64,000 nucleotides of DNA from Sporosarcina trichiuri (GTDB lineage Bacteria > Bacillota > Bacilli > Bacillales_A > Planococcaceae): assembly GCF_030406775.1 (NCBI RefSeq), contig NZ_CP129119.1, positions 468,001 to 532,000 of the forward strand, read 5' to 3'. Within the stretch, counting starts at the first letter, position 1. Each line of letters opens with the position of its first letter. The notes beneath the pieces were generated by a model that saw only the letters and a list, made by a program, of their open reading frames with translations, had not been told where the DNA came from and searched no databases. Below are positions 8,131 through 16,956 of the stretch, piece by piece. The position numbers and the translations under genes were made by a program.

Positions 8131-8268
8131 GCGGAAAGTAAAAATTTTTAGAATGGTTGCTTTTCTGTGTAACGTCCTGCAGCGTAGGGGAGGAGTGGCT
8201 GTACCTGTTTGCGAAACACCGGAAATCGGATAAACTGGAAGGAGACTTATAGGAAAAGAGGCATCCAC

Positions 8269-9429
8269 ATGAAAATCTTCCATACAGCGGACTGGCATCT
8301 CGGCAAAGTGCTGCAGGGGGTCTCACTGCTCGCAGAACAGCGCTTCGTCCTGGAGCAGTTCATCGAAGCGGTACGACAGGAAAAACCGGACGCTGTCATT
8401 ATCGCCGGAGATCTGTACGACCGGTCCGTCCCCCCTGCAGATGCTGTCAACCTACTTGATGAAGTGCTTTGGACACTGACTGTCGACCTTGAAACACCGG
8501 TTCTTGCGGTAGCAGGCAACCACGACAGTCCGGCGCGGCTCCAGTTCGGCAGCCGGCTGATGAAGCGGACAGGCCTTTACATAGCAGGGAAACCCGAAAG
8601 CGATGGCGGCTGCATGACGGTTGAGATGGCGGATGAAAGCGGCCCCGTCGTCTTCCATTTGATCCCATTCGCCGATCCATCGGTCATCCGCAATTTGACG
8701 GGGGACGGCACAGTGGACAGCCATCACAGCGCGATGGAGAAAGTTATACAGAAAATCGGTGAGCTGGATGGCAATGCGCGCCACGTAGCTGTCGCCCATG
8801 CTTTCGTGACACCCGGCGGGAAGGCGGAGGAGAATACGAGTGATTCGGAACGGCCGCTCGCAATCGGGGGGGCAGAGTATGTCGCAGCCGATCTGTTCAG
8901 GAGATTCCATTACACAGCGCTCGGTCATCTGCATCAGGCCCATTTTGCGGGAGACGAAACGGTCCGGTACGCAGGATCGCCGATGAAATATTCCATCTCG
9001 GAAGAACATCATAGAAAAGGGTTTTTAGTTGTGACGATTGACGGGGATGGCAACACGGAAGTGGAGAAACGAGAGCTGTATCAGAATCGGGATATCCGTA
9101 CGGTGAAGGCGCTGATGGAAGACCTGCTGAAATTTGAACGGAGTGATGATTATGTTTTCGTCAAACTTCTCGACACGGCGCCGGTGCTCTCCCCAATGGA
9201 AAAAGTGCGGTCGGTCTTTGCGAATGCCATGCATGTGGAACGGGTTGTGAACCGGCCGCTCCCTGATGGGGGAGTCTCGCGTGTTTCCGATATCGAACGC
9301 CTCGATGACCGATCGCTGTTCCGGTCGTTCTATGGAGAAATGACCGGCAGGCAGCCAGATGAAGAAACAGAAAAAATACTTGATGAAGTATTCCAGGAAC
9401 TGCTGGATGGAGAGGAGCGGAACGGATGA
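8269..9429 (+). CDS. sbcD: Exonuclease SbcCD subunit D (Mre11-like)
   Basis: 386-residue Mn-dependent nuclease subunit of the SbcCD (Mre11-Rad50 type) complex that opens hairpins and trims DNA ends. All phosphodiesterase motifs are present: DWHLGK (residues 8-13), GDLYDR, GNHDS, AHAFV and GHLHQ. The ATG at 8269 starting MKIFHTADWHLGK was chosen over an in-frame upstream ATG because the protein family begins there. Its stop overlaps the sbcC start (ATGA), as usual for this pair. Confidence 0.95.
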   Translation: MKIFHTADWHLGKVLQGVSLLAEQRFVLEQFIEAVRQEKPDAVIIAGDLYDRSVPPADAVNLLDEVLWTLTVDLETPVLAVAGNHDSPARLQFGSRLMKRTGLYIAGKPESDGGCMTVEMADESGPVVFHLIPFADPSVIRNLTGDGTVDSHHSAMEKVIQKIGELDGNARHVAVAHAFVTPGGKAEENTSDSERPLAIGGAEYVAADLFRRFHYTALGHLHQAHFAGDETVRYAGSPMKYSISEEHHRKGFLVVTIDGDGNTEVEKRELYQNRDIRTVKALMEDLLKFERSDDYVFVKLLDTAPVLSPMEKVRSVFANAMHVERVVNRPLPDGGVSRVSDIERLDDRSLFRSFYGEMTGRQPDEETEKILDEVFQELLDGEERNG

Positions 9430-12400
9430 GACCCGACCAGTTGACGATGACAGCATTCGGACCGTACCGTGATACGGAGACAGTGGATTTCACCAAGCTT
9501 AAGGAATATGGGCTGTTCGCCGTTTCGGGTGCCACAGGCGCAGGCAAGACGACAATCTTCGATGCGATCTGTTTTGCATTGTACGGACAGGCAAGCGGAG
9601 AGGATCGGACCGATATCCGCGCACTTCGCAGCGATTTTGCAAGAAACGATGTGCAGACAACAGTGGAATTGGTATTTTCACTGCAATCCCGCCGGTTCCG
9701 TGTATTCCGGCAAGTTCCCTATACGAAGGAAGGCAACAAGAGCGAAACGGGCGGTAAGGTCGAGTTTTACGAACTGACCGACCAGGGGGAACTGCCGGCT
9801 GTCGACCGTCAGATCGTCTCAGAAGTGAACAGGAAGGTCGAGGAGCTGATCGGCTTCACCTTAGCCCAGTTCAGCCAGATCGTCATGCTGCCGCAAGGGG
9901 AGTTCCGAAAGTTCCTGACATCGGATACGGAAAACAAAGAGATGATTTTGCGGAAGATCTTCAAGACGGAACGGTACCGGAACCTTGCAGATAAACTGAA
10001 GGTGAGGAAAGACGCCCTGGACAATGAATTACGTTCGTCACGTCTCACGATGGAACAGCTGGCGGCACATCTGCCGGGTGCCTTTCCGGAACGGGAATCG
10101 CGGCTGCACACCGAACTGAAGTCGGCATCCATCCATTATCACCGTCTGCTCGATGCACTGCAGGAGGAGGCGGATCATTACAGGGAGCAGTCGAAACAGA
10201 ACAGTGACCGCTATAAGCGTGAGTATGAAGCCCACGGGAAAGCCCAGCAGGAATTCTCTTCAGCCGCTTCGCTGAACAGCCAATTCGACAATCTGGAAAA
10301 GAACAGAGCGGAGCGGCTTCGGCTGCAGGGGCAGGAGGAAGCAGTGCAGGCAGCACGGCTGCAGTTGAAAAAGGCGGAACATGCCGCCATCCTCGAAACG
10401 GCAGAACAGCGGGCAGCCGAAACCGCTGCCGAGATGAAAAAGCGGAAAGAAGAGCTCAGACTGGCCGAAGAAAAGCTTACGATTGCACAGCTTGCTGCAT
10501 CTGAAGCGGAGGATCGCTGGAAAAGAGAACAGCTGAAAACTCCCCAGCGCGACGAAGCAGGGAAACAGCTCCTCACACTGCAGTCATACATGCCGGCGGT
10601 CCGGGAGCTGGAACAGCGGAAGTCGGAGATCATCCGTCTTGAGAAGCAGGCTGCTGAAGAACAGCAGCGCGCGATGAAGATGGCCGCCGATCTGCAGCGT
10701 GCAGCTGCTGGAACCGCAGAACTGAAGAATAGCATGCAGCAATTGGAACAGTCCGCAGAAGGATATGAAATTCTGCTTGAGCAGCTGAATCATGCCAGGG
10801 AGAGCCACAAACAAATCAGCGATTATATAGCTCTCCAACACACGGTCAGCAAAGTTTCACAGCAGGCAGCAGACTTTGAAAAGACCTACAGGGAGCTGAA
10901 GCTGAAACAGGACACTTTGGAGTCGGAATGGCTGTCCGATCAGGCGGCACTGCTCGCTGCTTCTCTCGAAGACGGACAGCCGTGCCCTGTGTGCGGCAGC
11001 GCCCATCATCCTGCAGTGCAGGAAAGCGGAGCGACTCATGAAGTGACACGGGAAGTGCTCGAACAGACGAAACAGCAGACAGCTGCTGCATATGAACAGT
11101 TCCAGACTGTGAAAGTACGGCTTGAGAACGGGCGGGCTGAGTTGGCTGAAGCAGAAGTGCAGTTAGGTGCAAAGCCGGATGACGGCTGGGCGCAGGGAGC
11201 TTTGGAAACTGTACAGAAAACGGAAGCCCGCCTCGAAAAGAAAAAGCAGGCGAGAGGGAGTTTGCAAGCCGTACGAATTAAATACGAAAACGAAAGCAGC
11301 TCGCTCGCTGCCCTCCAAACCGCTGCCGCTGATAAGGAGAAGCAGGCTGCGGCAGTCGCCGCTGATCTGGAGAAAGCAAGATCGGTATTAGAGGCGACCA
11401 TCCACAATGTCCCCCAAGACTTCCGCAGCGTTGAAACTCTTGAACAGGAAATCACTGCTCAGCAGGAGCTGAAGAAGCGGCTGGAGCAAGCATGGGAAAA
11501 AGCTCAAGCCGAGCGGCAGTCGGCGGCTGAGGCGCTGTCCTCCGCCCGGTCGGCATTCCAATACACCGAGCAGGCGTCTGAGGAGTCGATACTTAAGCAG
11601 CAGCAAGCGGCCGGCCGGTTCGCAGAGTCGCTCAGCACATCGATTTTTGAGAGTGAAACGGATTATCGGAACAGCAAGCGCACCGCTGCGCAGCGTGATA
11701 AGCTCGCTTCAGCAATCCAGGACTTTGAAGTGGCATGGCGGACCGTAAACGGTGCAGTCACCGAATTGGAACAGAGATTGGACGGAAAGCAGCGGGCGGA
11801 TACGGAGCAGATGGAAGAGCGGATCAAGCAGCACAAGCTGTTGTACGAGCAAGCCTATGCGCAGTCCCTTTCCGACAGCCATCTTGCAAAATCAGCAGAG
11901 GAGGCCAGGACGAAACTGGCAGCTCTCCTCGAGGAACAGGGCAGCCTCGAGCAACGGCATGGCCGCACAGCGGAACTGCACGATTTGGTAAGAGGGCAGA
12001 ATGACCGCAAGCTGTCGTTCGAACGCTATTTGCAGACGGAATACTTGGAGCGTATCCTGAGTGCAGCAAACGGCAGGCTGGATAGTTTGTCGAACGGCCA
12101 GTTCCAGCTCATGCACAGCGACCGGCAGGAAAGCAGAGGCAGGCAGAGCGGACTCGGAATCGATGTCTATGACGGATACACAGGCCAGCATCGTGATGTC
12201 AAGACGCTGTCCGGCGGGGAAAAATTCAATGCATCACTCAGTCTTGCACTCGGCATGGCGGATGTCATTCAAAGTTTCCAAGGGTCCATTTCCGTGGAAA
12301 CAATGTTCATTGACGAAGGATTCGGTTCGCTGGATGAGGAATCACTGCAGAAAGCGATCGACACACTTGTCAATCTCCAGAAAGACGGCAGGATGATCGG

Positions 12401-12503
12401 CGTCATTTCGCATGTCGCAGAACTGAAAGAGGCATTTCCGGCAGTGCTCCGCGTGCAGAAGAGTGTCGAAGGGCACAGTCATACTGAAATTATTATCCAA
12501 TGA
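9426..12503 (+). CDS. sbcC: Exonuclease SbcCD subunit C (Rad50-like SMC ATPase)
   Basis: 1025-residue Rad50-like partner of SbcD. N-terminal ATPase half with Walker A GATGAGKTT (about residues 35-43), long Glu/Gln/Ala-rich coiled coil on both sides of a zinc hook CPVCG near residue 520, then the C-terminal half with signature LSGGEKF and Walker B MFIDEGFGSLD. The length matches the family. Coupled to sbcD by an ATGA overlap; followed by a terminator. The complex processes palindromes, hairpins and blocked DNA ends. Confidence 0.96.
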   Translation: MRPDQLTMTAFGPYRDTETVDFTKLKEYGLFAVSGATGAGKTTIFDAICFALYGQASGEDRTDIRALRSDFARNDVQTTVELVFSLQSRRFRVFRQVPYTKEGNKSETGGKVEFYELTDQGELPAVDRQIVSEVNRKVEELIGFTLAQFSQIVMLPQGEFRKFLTSDTENKEMILRKIFKTERYRNLADKLKVRKDALDNELRSSRLTMEQLAAHLPGAFPERESRLHTELKSASIHYHRLLDALQEEADHYREQSKQNSDRYKREYEAHGKAQQEFSSAASLNSQFDNLEKNRAERLRLQGQEEAVQAARLQLKKAEHAAILETAEQRAAETAAEMKKRKEELRLAEEKLTIAQLAASEAEDRWKREQLKTPQRDEAGKQLLTLQSYMPAVRELEQRKSEIIRLEKQAAEEQQRAMKMAADLQRAAAGTAELKNSMQQLEQSAEGYEILLEQLNHARESHKQISDYIALQHTVSKVSQQAADFEKTYRELKLKQDTLESEWLSDQAALLAASLEDGQPCPVCGSAHHPAVQESGATHEVTREVLEQTKQQTAAAYEQFQTVKVRLENGRAELAEAEVQLGAKPDDGWAQGALETVQKTEARLEKKKQARGSLQAVRIKYENESSSLAALQTAAADKEKQAAAVAADLEKARSVLEATIHNVPQDFRSVETLEQEITAQQELKKRLEQAWEKAQAERQSAAEALSSARSAFQYTEQASEESILKQQQAAGRFAESLSTSIFESETDYRNSKRTAAQRDKLASAIQDFEVAWRTVNGAVTELEQRLDGKQRADTEQMEERIKQHKLLYEQAYAQSLSDSHLAKSAEEARTKLAALLEEQGSLEQRHGRTAELHDLVRGQNDRKLSFERYLQTEYLERILSAANGRLDSLSNGQFQLMHSDRQESRGRQSGLGIDVYDGYTGQHRDVKTLSGGEKFNASLSLALGMADVIQSFQGSISVETMFIDEGFGSLDEESLQKAIDTLVNLQKDGRMIGVISHVAELKEAFPAVLRVQKSVEGHSHTEIIIQ

Positions 12504-12516
12504 GCATTGTAAATTT

Positions 12517-12553
12517 AAACCGCGGCTTGCTTTTTAGCAGGCCGCGGTTTATG
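12517..12553 (+). terminator. Terminator of sbcDC
   Basis: AAACCGCGGC-TTGC pairs with GCAG-GCCGCGGTTT (12517-12550). A strong GC stem; the trailing T run is short. Confidence 0.6.
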
Positions 12554-12610
12554 ATGTAGACCTGCAATATATCGCATACAACTATCAGTCATCGTTGGAA
12601 GGAGTTCCAT

Positions 12611-13996
12611 ATGGATCGTAAATTACCGCTGTCATCGCTTATTGTCATTGGAACCATGCTGTTCGCATTATTTTTCGGAGCAGGGAACCTGATTTTCCCT
12701 GCTCAGCTTGGCCAGGAGGCGGGCACCAGCTTCTGGCCCGCAGTCATCGGCTTTCTGATCACCGGTGTAGGACTTCCGCTGCTCGGGATCCTGGCGATCG
12801 GATTTTCAGGAAGCGCCAATCTGCAGGAGCTGGCAAGCCGCATCCATCCTGTCTATGCGGTCATCTTCACTTCAGCGCTGTACCTGACGATCGGTCCGTT
12901 CTTTGCGGCCCCCCGGACGGGCGCAGTAGCTTTCGATATAGGGGTTGTGCCATTTTTAGGCAGGTCGGATCCGTTCGTCCCAAGACTGCTGTTCACCGCC
13001 GTTTTCTTCGGTCTGACAATCTGGCTGTCTCTGAATCCGCAGAAGATCGCCGATCGAGTCGGCAAGTTCCTCTCACCGGCGATCATCGTCCTGCTGCTCT
13101 TCCTGCTGGCGGCTGCCTTGTGGAAGCCGATGGGCTCGTTCCAGCAGCCGGGTGAAGCGTATGCTTCCGGTGCGTTCGGCACCGGATTCACGGAAGGGTA
13201 TAATACGATGGACGCGCTCGCTTCACTCGTGTTCGGGATCATTGTCATCACAGTTGTCCGTTCCATGGGTGTTAAGTCGAAAAAGGGGTTCATGGGTGCC
13301 ACTATGAAAACCGGATTCGTGGCAGCTTCATGTCTCGGAGTCCTCTATTTGGGCATCGCATTCCTCGGAGCCAGCAGTGTCTCATCACTCGGCGTACTTG
13401 AGACAGGAGGGGCTGTGCTCACCGAAGTGGCTGTTCACTATTTCGGACAGGCCGGCCTCGTACTCCTGGCTGTTGTCATCCTGCTCGCGTGCCTGACGAC
13501 AAGTATCGGTCTTATGACGGCTTGCGGCGAGTATTTCCATACGCTTATTCCGCGGATGTCCTACAAAACGATCGTTACAGTGTTCACAACGTTCTGCTTT
13601 GTGATCTCGAATATCGGGCTGGCCAATATCATCACCTACTCCGTACCGGTGCTGATGTTCTTGTATCCGCTCGCGATAACACTGATGCTGCTGACGTTTG
13701 TATCCCCGCTGTTCGGGCATGCAAGGATCGTATACGTGGCAGTAACGGCTGTTGCCATGCTGGTCAGTATCGTGGACGGTCTGGCAGCACTCGCGGACAC
13801 TTTGCCGGGTGGCCGTCTCGAGTCCATCACTGCCCCCGTTGTCCGCTTCTACAGCGATGTCCTGCCGTTTTACAATGACGGTCTCGGCTGGCTCGTCCCT
13901 TCCATCGCAGCCATCGTCATTTTTGGTGTCATCGCCAAAGCGGCAGGCGGGACATCCGGTCATACAAATAATGAGAAGACGAATACCGCAAGCTGA
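12611..13996 (+). CDS. brnQ: Branched-chain amino acid:cation symporter (BrnQ/LIVCS)
   Basis: 461-residue transporter with about twelve hydrophobic helices. The N-terminal block GTMLFALFFGAGNLIFPAQLG is the hallmark of the BrnQ/BraB family, which brings leucine, isoleucine and valine in with Na+ or H+. GAAGGAGTT precedes the ATG. Single gene between the sbcDC terminator and a bidirectional terminator. In B. subtilis a paralogue (braB) lies beside ezrA; here none is found there. Confidence 0.93.
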   Translation: MDRKLPLSSLIVIGTMLFALFFGAGNLIFPAQLGQEAGTSFWPAVIGFLITGVGLPLLGILAIGFSGSANLQELASRIHPVYAVIFTSALYLTIGPFFAAPRTGAVAFDIGVVPFLGRSDPFVPRLLFTAVFFGLTIWLSLNPQKIADRVGKFLSPAIIVLLLFLLAAALWKPMGSFQQPGEAYASGAFGTGFTEGYNTMDALASLVFGIIVITVVRSMGVKSKKGFMGATMKTGFVAASCLGVLYLGIAFLGASSVSSLGVLETGGAVLTEVAVHYFGQAGLVLLAVVILLACLTTSIGLMTACGEYFHTLIPRMSYKTIVTVFTTFCFVISNIGLANIITYSVPVLMFLYPLAITLMLLTFVSPLFGHARIVYVAVTAVAMLVSIVDGLAALADTLPGGRLESITAPVVRFYSDVLPFYNDGLGWLVPSIAAIVIFGVIAKAAGGTSGHTNNEKTNTAS

Positions 13997-14020
13997 TCGG
14001 CAAAGAATTCAACAGCAAAC

Positions 14021-14062
14021 AAACCGCATGGACCCGATAAATATCGGGACCATGCGGTTTAT
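14021..14062. terminator. Bidirectional terminator between brnQ and the GntR gene
   Basis: AAACCGCATGG-ACCCGAT pairs with ATCGGG-A-CCATGCGGTTT (14021-14060), flanked by A-rich and T-rich sequence. Confidence 0.85.
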
Positions 14063-14077
14063 TGATGTCTTCGGAAA

Positions 14078-14737
14078 CTAGACTTTCAAAGATTTGAATT
14101 CGTTGATCGCCCGCAGCCAGTTTCCGCGCATATAGGCGGAAGCCTGCTCGGCTTGTTTATTCTCCAGCATGGAGATGATTGTCTCATGCTCTTCGATCGA
14201 CTTTTCCGTAAGGATGATCGAATTATGGAAAAACAGTCTGCGGACATGGGCCTGCAGCGATTCTGTGATCGATGAGATATACGAATTCGCTGCTGCATCG
14301 ACGATAAGCTGGTGGAATGATTCATCGATTTTCAGTGCGTTGAAATAATCCTCGTTGCGGACGGATTCAGCGAATTCGCTGTTCAGACGTTTGAGGTCTT
14401 GGATCATTTGATCCGATATGACCGGGGCTGCGAGCTCCGCGGCAAGTGCCTGAAGGGCGGCCAGCGGCGGCAGCAGCTCGGTGATGGAGTCCTTTTCGAC
14501 GTCCGTCACTTGGGTCGCCTTTCCCGGATACATTTTGACGAATCCCTGCACTTCCAGCAGCTGCAGCGATTCACGGATCGGCGTGCGGCTGACGCCGAGT
14601 GCTTGGGCGAGTTCACTATCGACGAGCTTTTCCCCAGATTTCAGCGTGCCGTCGATGATCCATTGCTGCAGCTGATTGAAGGCGCTTTCTTTTGCCGTCT
14701 GTCTTGCAGGCTTTTTATGGTCTTGTGGTATTGGCAT
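14078..14737 (-). CDS. GntR-family transcriptional regulator, FadR/FCD subgroup
   Basis: 219-residue regulator. N-terminal winged helix (about 15-80) with the GntR signature LVDSELAQALGVSRTPIRESLQLLEVQGFV, and a C-terminal all-helical FCD ligand domain with metal-site-like residues (DESFHQLI, HVRRLF, EEHETI). ATG 14737 was chosen over the ATG at 14749 because AGGATGGTG sits eight bases upstream of it, whereas the outer ATG abuts that sequence. The ligand is unknown; convergent with brnQ and divergent from the LysM gene. Confidence 0.85.
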   Translation of the reverse strand: MPIPQDHKKPARQTAKESAFNQLQQWIIDGTLKSGEKLVDSELAQALGVSRTPIRESLQLLEVQGFVKMYPGKATQVTDVEKDSITELLPPLAALQALAAELAAPVISDQMIQDLKRLNSEFAESVRNEDYFNALKIDESFHQLIVDAAANSYISSITESLQAHVRRLFFHNSIILTEKSIEEHETIISMLENKQAEQASAYMRGNWLRAINEFKSLKV

Positions 14738-14869
14738 TGAATTCACCATCCTGATCTGACATTCATTCTACAGTATACCGTATTTTGACACCGGTTTGAA
14801 CAGTCATCGGCAAATGTTTCTGACGCTTGTAACATTCGGTTTGTTTTTGTAACCGGAATGGAGGTTACC

Positions 14870-14886
14870 TGTAACATCGCTGTAAT
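14870..14886 (+). promoter_or_regulatory. WalR (YycF)-type operator
   Basis: TGTAAC-ATCGC-TGTAAT exactly fits the WalR direct-repeat consensus TGTWAH-N5-TGTWAH. Two further TGTAAC half sites lie at 14828 and 14848, about two helical turns apart. It precedes a LysM-3D gene resembling B. subtilis yocH, a known WalRK target. Confidence 0.7.
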
Positions 14887-14933
14887 ATTGGGCTGTTAAT
14901 CTATACCCAGACTTAAAAAAGGGAGCGGAGCTT

Positions 14934-15518
14934 TTGAAGAAACTTATTTTCACATTCATCTTAGCTACGGCACTATTAGTCAGCGGATCACATGAAAGTT
15001 CGGCGGCAGCGTCGTCCTACAAGGTAAAAAAGGGAGATACCCTATACAAAATTTCACGGACGTATAACGTTTCAGTAGGCAATATCATGAAATGGAACGG
15101 TCTCAAATCGACTGTTATCTATCCGAATCAGAATTTACGGGTCGTAAGCGGCGGTACTGCGTCAGCAGCGAAAGCACCTGCTAAGAAACCTGCGAAAACA
15201 CCGTCACGTTCAAATGATGATACAGTGACAAAAGAATTCATCGCCAATGCATCAGCCTATACGGCTTCTTGCCGCGGATGCTCTGGCATCACGAAAACAG
15301 GCTTGAATCTTAAGAAAAATCCTTCACTTAAAGTGATTGCAGTCGATCCGAACGTCATCCCGCTCGGTTCGAAAGTATATGTGGAAGGCTATGGATATGC
15401 AGTCGCCGGCGACATCGGCGGCGCTATCAAAGGCAACCGTATCGATGTCTTTGTACCGACACACAGCCAGGCGATCCAGTGGGGACGCAAGAATGTACGG
15501 GTGAAGGTACTGAACTGA
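14934..15518 (+). CDS. Secreted LysM and 3D-domain cell-wall protein (YocH-like)
   Basis: 194 residues: signal peptide (about 1-25, ending near SSAAA), one LysM peptidoglycan-binding domain (YKVKKGDTLYKISRTYNVSVGNIMKWN, about 29-72), an Ala/Lys/Pro linker, and a C-terminal 3D domain (about 100-194). The three aspartates of the 3D family are visible in VDPNVIPLG, AGDIGGAI and RIDVF. B. subtilis YocH of this build is a muralytic enzyme. TTG start at 14934 behind GGGAGCGGAG. A WalR-type box upstream suggests control by the essential cell-wall two-component system. Confidence 0.85.
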   Translation: MKKLIFTFILATALLVSGSHESSAAASSYKVKKGDTLYKISRTYNVSVGNIMKWNGLKSTVIYPNQNLRVVSGGTASAAKAPAKKPAKTPSRSNDDTVTKEFIANASAYTASCRGCSGITKTGLNLKKNPSLKVIAVDPNVIPLGSKVYVEGYGYAVAGDIGGAIKGNRIDVFVPTHSQAIQWGRKNVRVKVLN

Positions 15519-15529
15519 ATAAATGAATG

Positions 15530-15567
15530 AGGCCAGCTGCGAACCTGCAGTTGGTCTTTTTTTACCC
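15530..15567 (+). terminator. Terminator of the LysM-3D gene
   Basis: GGCCAGCTGC pairs with GCAGTTGGTC (one G-U), followed by seven T. Confidence 0.85.
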
Positions 15568-15604
15568 GTAAAGGTACACTGATAATCATATAAGGAGGGA
15601 TTGT

Positions 15605-16321
15605 ATGGAACTCTACATCGTTACAGGCGCATCGAAAGGGATTGGTGCAGCCTGTATGGAAGTATTACAGCAACAGGGGAAGACCGCAATCGGCATCGCC
15701 CGCAGCAACCCGGGCGGTCATGAGCATTTTGAAGAAATCGATCTGACAGAACGCAGCCAGCGGCAGGGTGCCATTGAACGGCTCCTGTCGCCTTACTTGC
15801 ATGAGGCCGAATCATTCACACTCATCAACAATGCGGGAACAGTGGAGCCGGTTGGAAAGGTGGGCGCCCTCTCAGCTGATGGTATCCGCCAGGCGATCGA
15901 GCTGAACCTGTCTGCACCGATCGAACTGTGCAATGAGTTCATCGAAGTGCTGGCACGCACAGATGCAAAGAAGCGGATTGTCAATATTTCATCCGGAGCG
16001 GGCCGCAGTGCAATGGAAGGATGGGGAGTCTACTGTACAACGAAGGCGGGACTCGACCGGTTTTCCGAGGTCGTCCGCCTGGAACAGAAGCGCGCGGAAT
16101 TCCCGGCAGGCATCGTATCCATTGCGCCGGGCATCATTGACACGGACATGCAGAAGACGATCCGGTCCAGTGAACAGGAAGGGTTCCCGCTGCTCGGAAA
16201 ATTCATCGACTACAAAGAGTCCGGCCAGCTGAGCAGTCCCGAAGACACGGCAGAACGTCTTCTGAACTGGATTACCCGTTCCGATCTGACAGAGACGGAA
16301 GTCATCAGCCGCTTGAATTGA
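15605..16321 (+). CDS. Short-chain dehydrogenase, YueD/benzil reductase type
   Basis: 238-residue classical SDR: NADP-binding TGASKGIG at residues 7-14, LINNAG, catalytic Ser in NISSGAG and YxxxK as YCTTK. The C-terminus (APGIIDTDMQ, SPEDTAERLL) matches the Bacillus YueD group, described as (S)-benzoin-forming benzil reductase; the natural substrate of that group is unclear. AAGGAGGGATTGT precedes the ATG. Monocistronic, ending at a strong bidirectional hairpin. Confidence 0.85.
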   Translation: MELYIVTGASKGIGAACMEVLQQQGKTAIGIARSNPGGHEHFEEIDLTERSQRQGAIERLLSPYLHEAESFTLINNAGTVEPVGKVGALSADGIRQAIELNLSAPIELCNEFIEVLARTDAKKRIVNISSGAGRSAMEGWGVYCTTKAGLDRFSEVVRLEQKRAEFPAGIVSIAPGIIDTDMQKTIRSSEQEGFPLLGKFIDYKESGQLSSPEDTAERLLNWITRSDLTETEVISRLN

Positions 16322-16323
16322 AG

Positions 16324-16362
16324 AAGACCGCTGCCCGCAAGTTGCCGGGCAGCGGTCTTTCG
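16324..16362. terminator. Bidirectional terminator between the SDR and mnmM
   Basis: AAGACCGCTGCCCG (16324-16337) pairs with CGGGCAGCGGTCTT (16346-16359). Confidence 0.85.
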
Positions 16363-16377
16363 TTTGGCTTCCTTGAA

Positions 16378-16956
16378 TCAGCGTGCGGATTTTTCTATCA
16401 GCAGAAGAAACGGGGGCCGCTGCCGGGTGTTGACGGTCTCATACCGGATCACCTGGAATTCTTTCGAATCCAGTGCTTGTACCAGTTCCAGGACTGCATC
16501 CCGTTCCGCCGCGCCGCCGGGATGTCCGTCGTAGACAGCGACCGATACCATGCCGCCTGGTTTCAGCAGGCGGAGTGCAGTGCGGATCGCAGGGACGGTC
16601 GATTCCGCTGCTGTGATGATGGAGCGGTCCTCACCATTCGGGAGGAAGCCGAGGTTGAACATGACAGCTGATACACCCGCCGTCACGTACTGAGCCATAT
16701 TTGCGTGACTGTCGAGGATCAGCCGGGTACGATCTGTGAGAACGCCGAGCCGTTCCCTGGTCGTATCGACAGCAGCGGGCTGGACATCGAATGCAAATAC
16801 GGTACCTGAACTCCCGACCGTTTCTGCCAGGAACTCGGTATCCTGGCCAGTACCCATTGTGGCGTCGACAGCGGTGTCACCTTCCTGAAGGACACCTCTC
16901 AGCGCTGTTTTTGCATAGGACAGCACCCGTTCTGTCCGGAAACGAGGAGTCTTCAC
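16378..16956 (-). CDS. mnmM: tRNA wobble-uridine methyltransferase MnmM (YtqB)
   Basis: 192-residue class I SAM methyltransferase: SAM-binding DATMGTGQDTEFLA (about 32-45), acidic loop FAFDVQ, and the family block VMFNLGFLPNG followed by KPGGMVSVAVYDGHPGG. This is the YtqB family, which in B. subtilis methylates nm5s2U34 of tRNA to mnm5s2U. Starts with GTG overlapping the stop of the preceding radical SAM gene (GTGA), so the two are translationally coupled and likely act in sequence. Confidence 0.85.
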   Translation of the reverse strand: MKTPRFRTERVLSYAKTALRGVLQEGDTAVDATMGTGQDTEFLAETVGSSGTVFAFDVQPAAVDTTRERLGVLTDRTRLILDSHANMAQYVTAGVSAVMFNLGFLPNGEDRSIITAAESTVPAIRTALRLLKPGGMVSVAVYDGHPGGAAERDAVLELVQALDSKEFQVIRYETVNTRQRPPFLLLIEKSAR

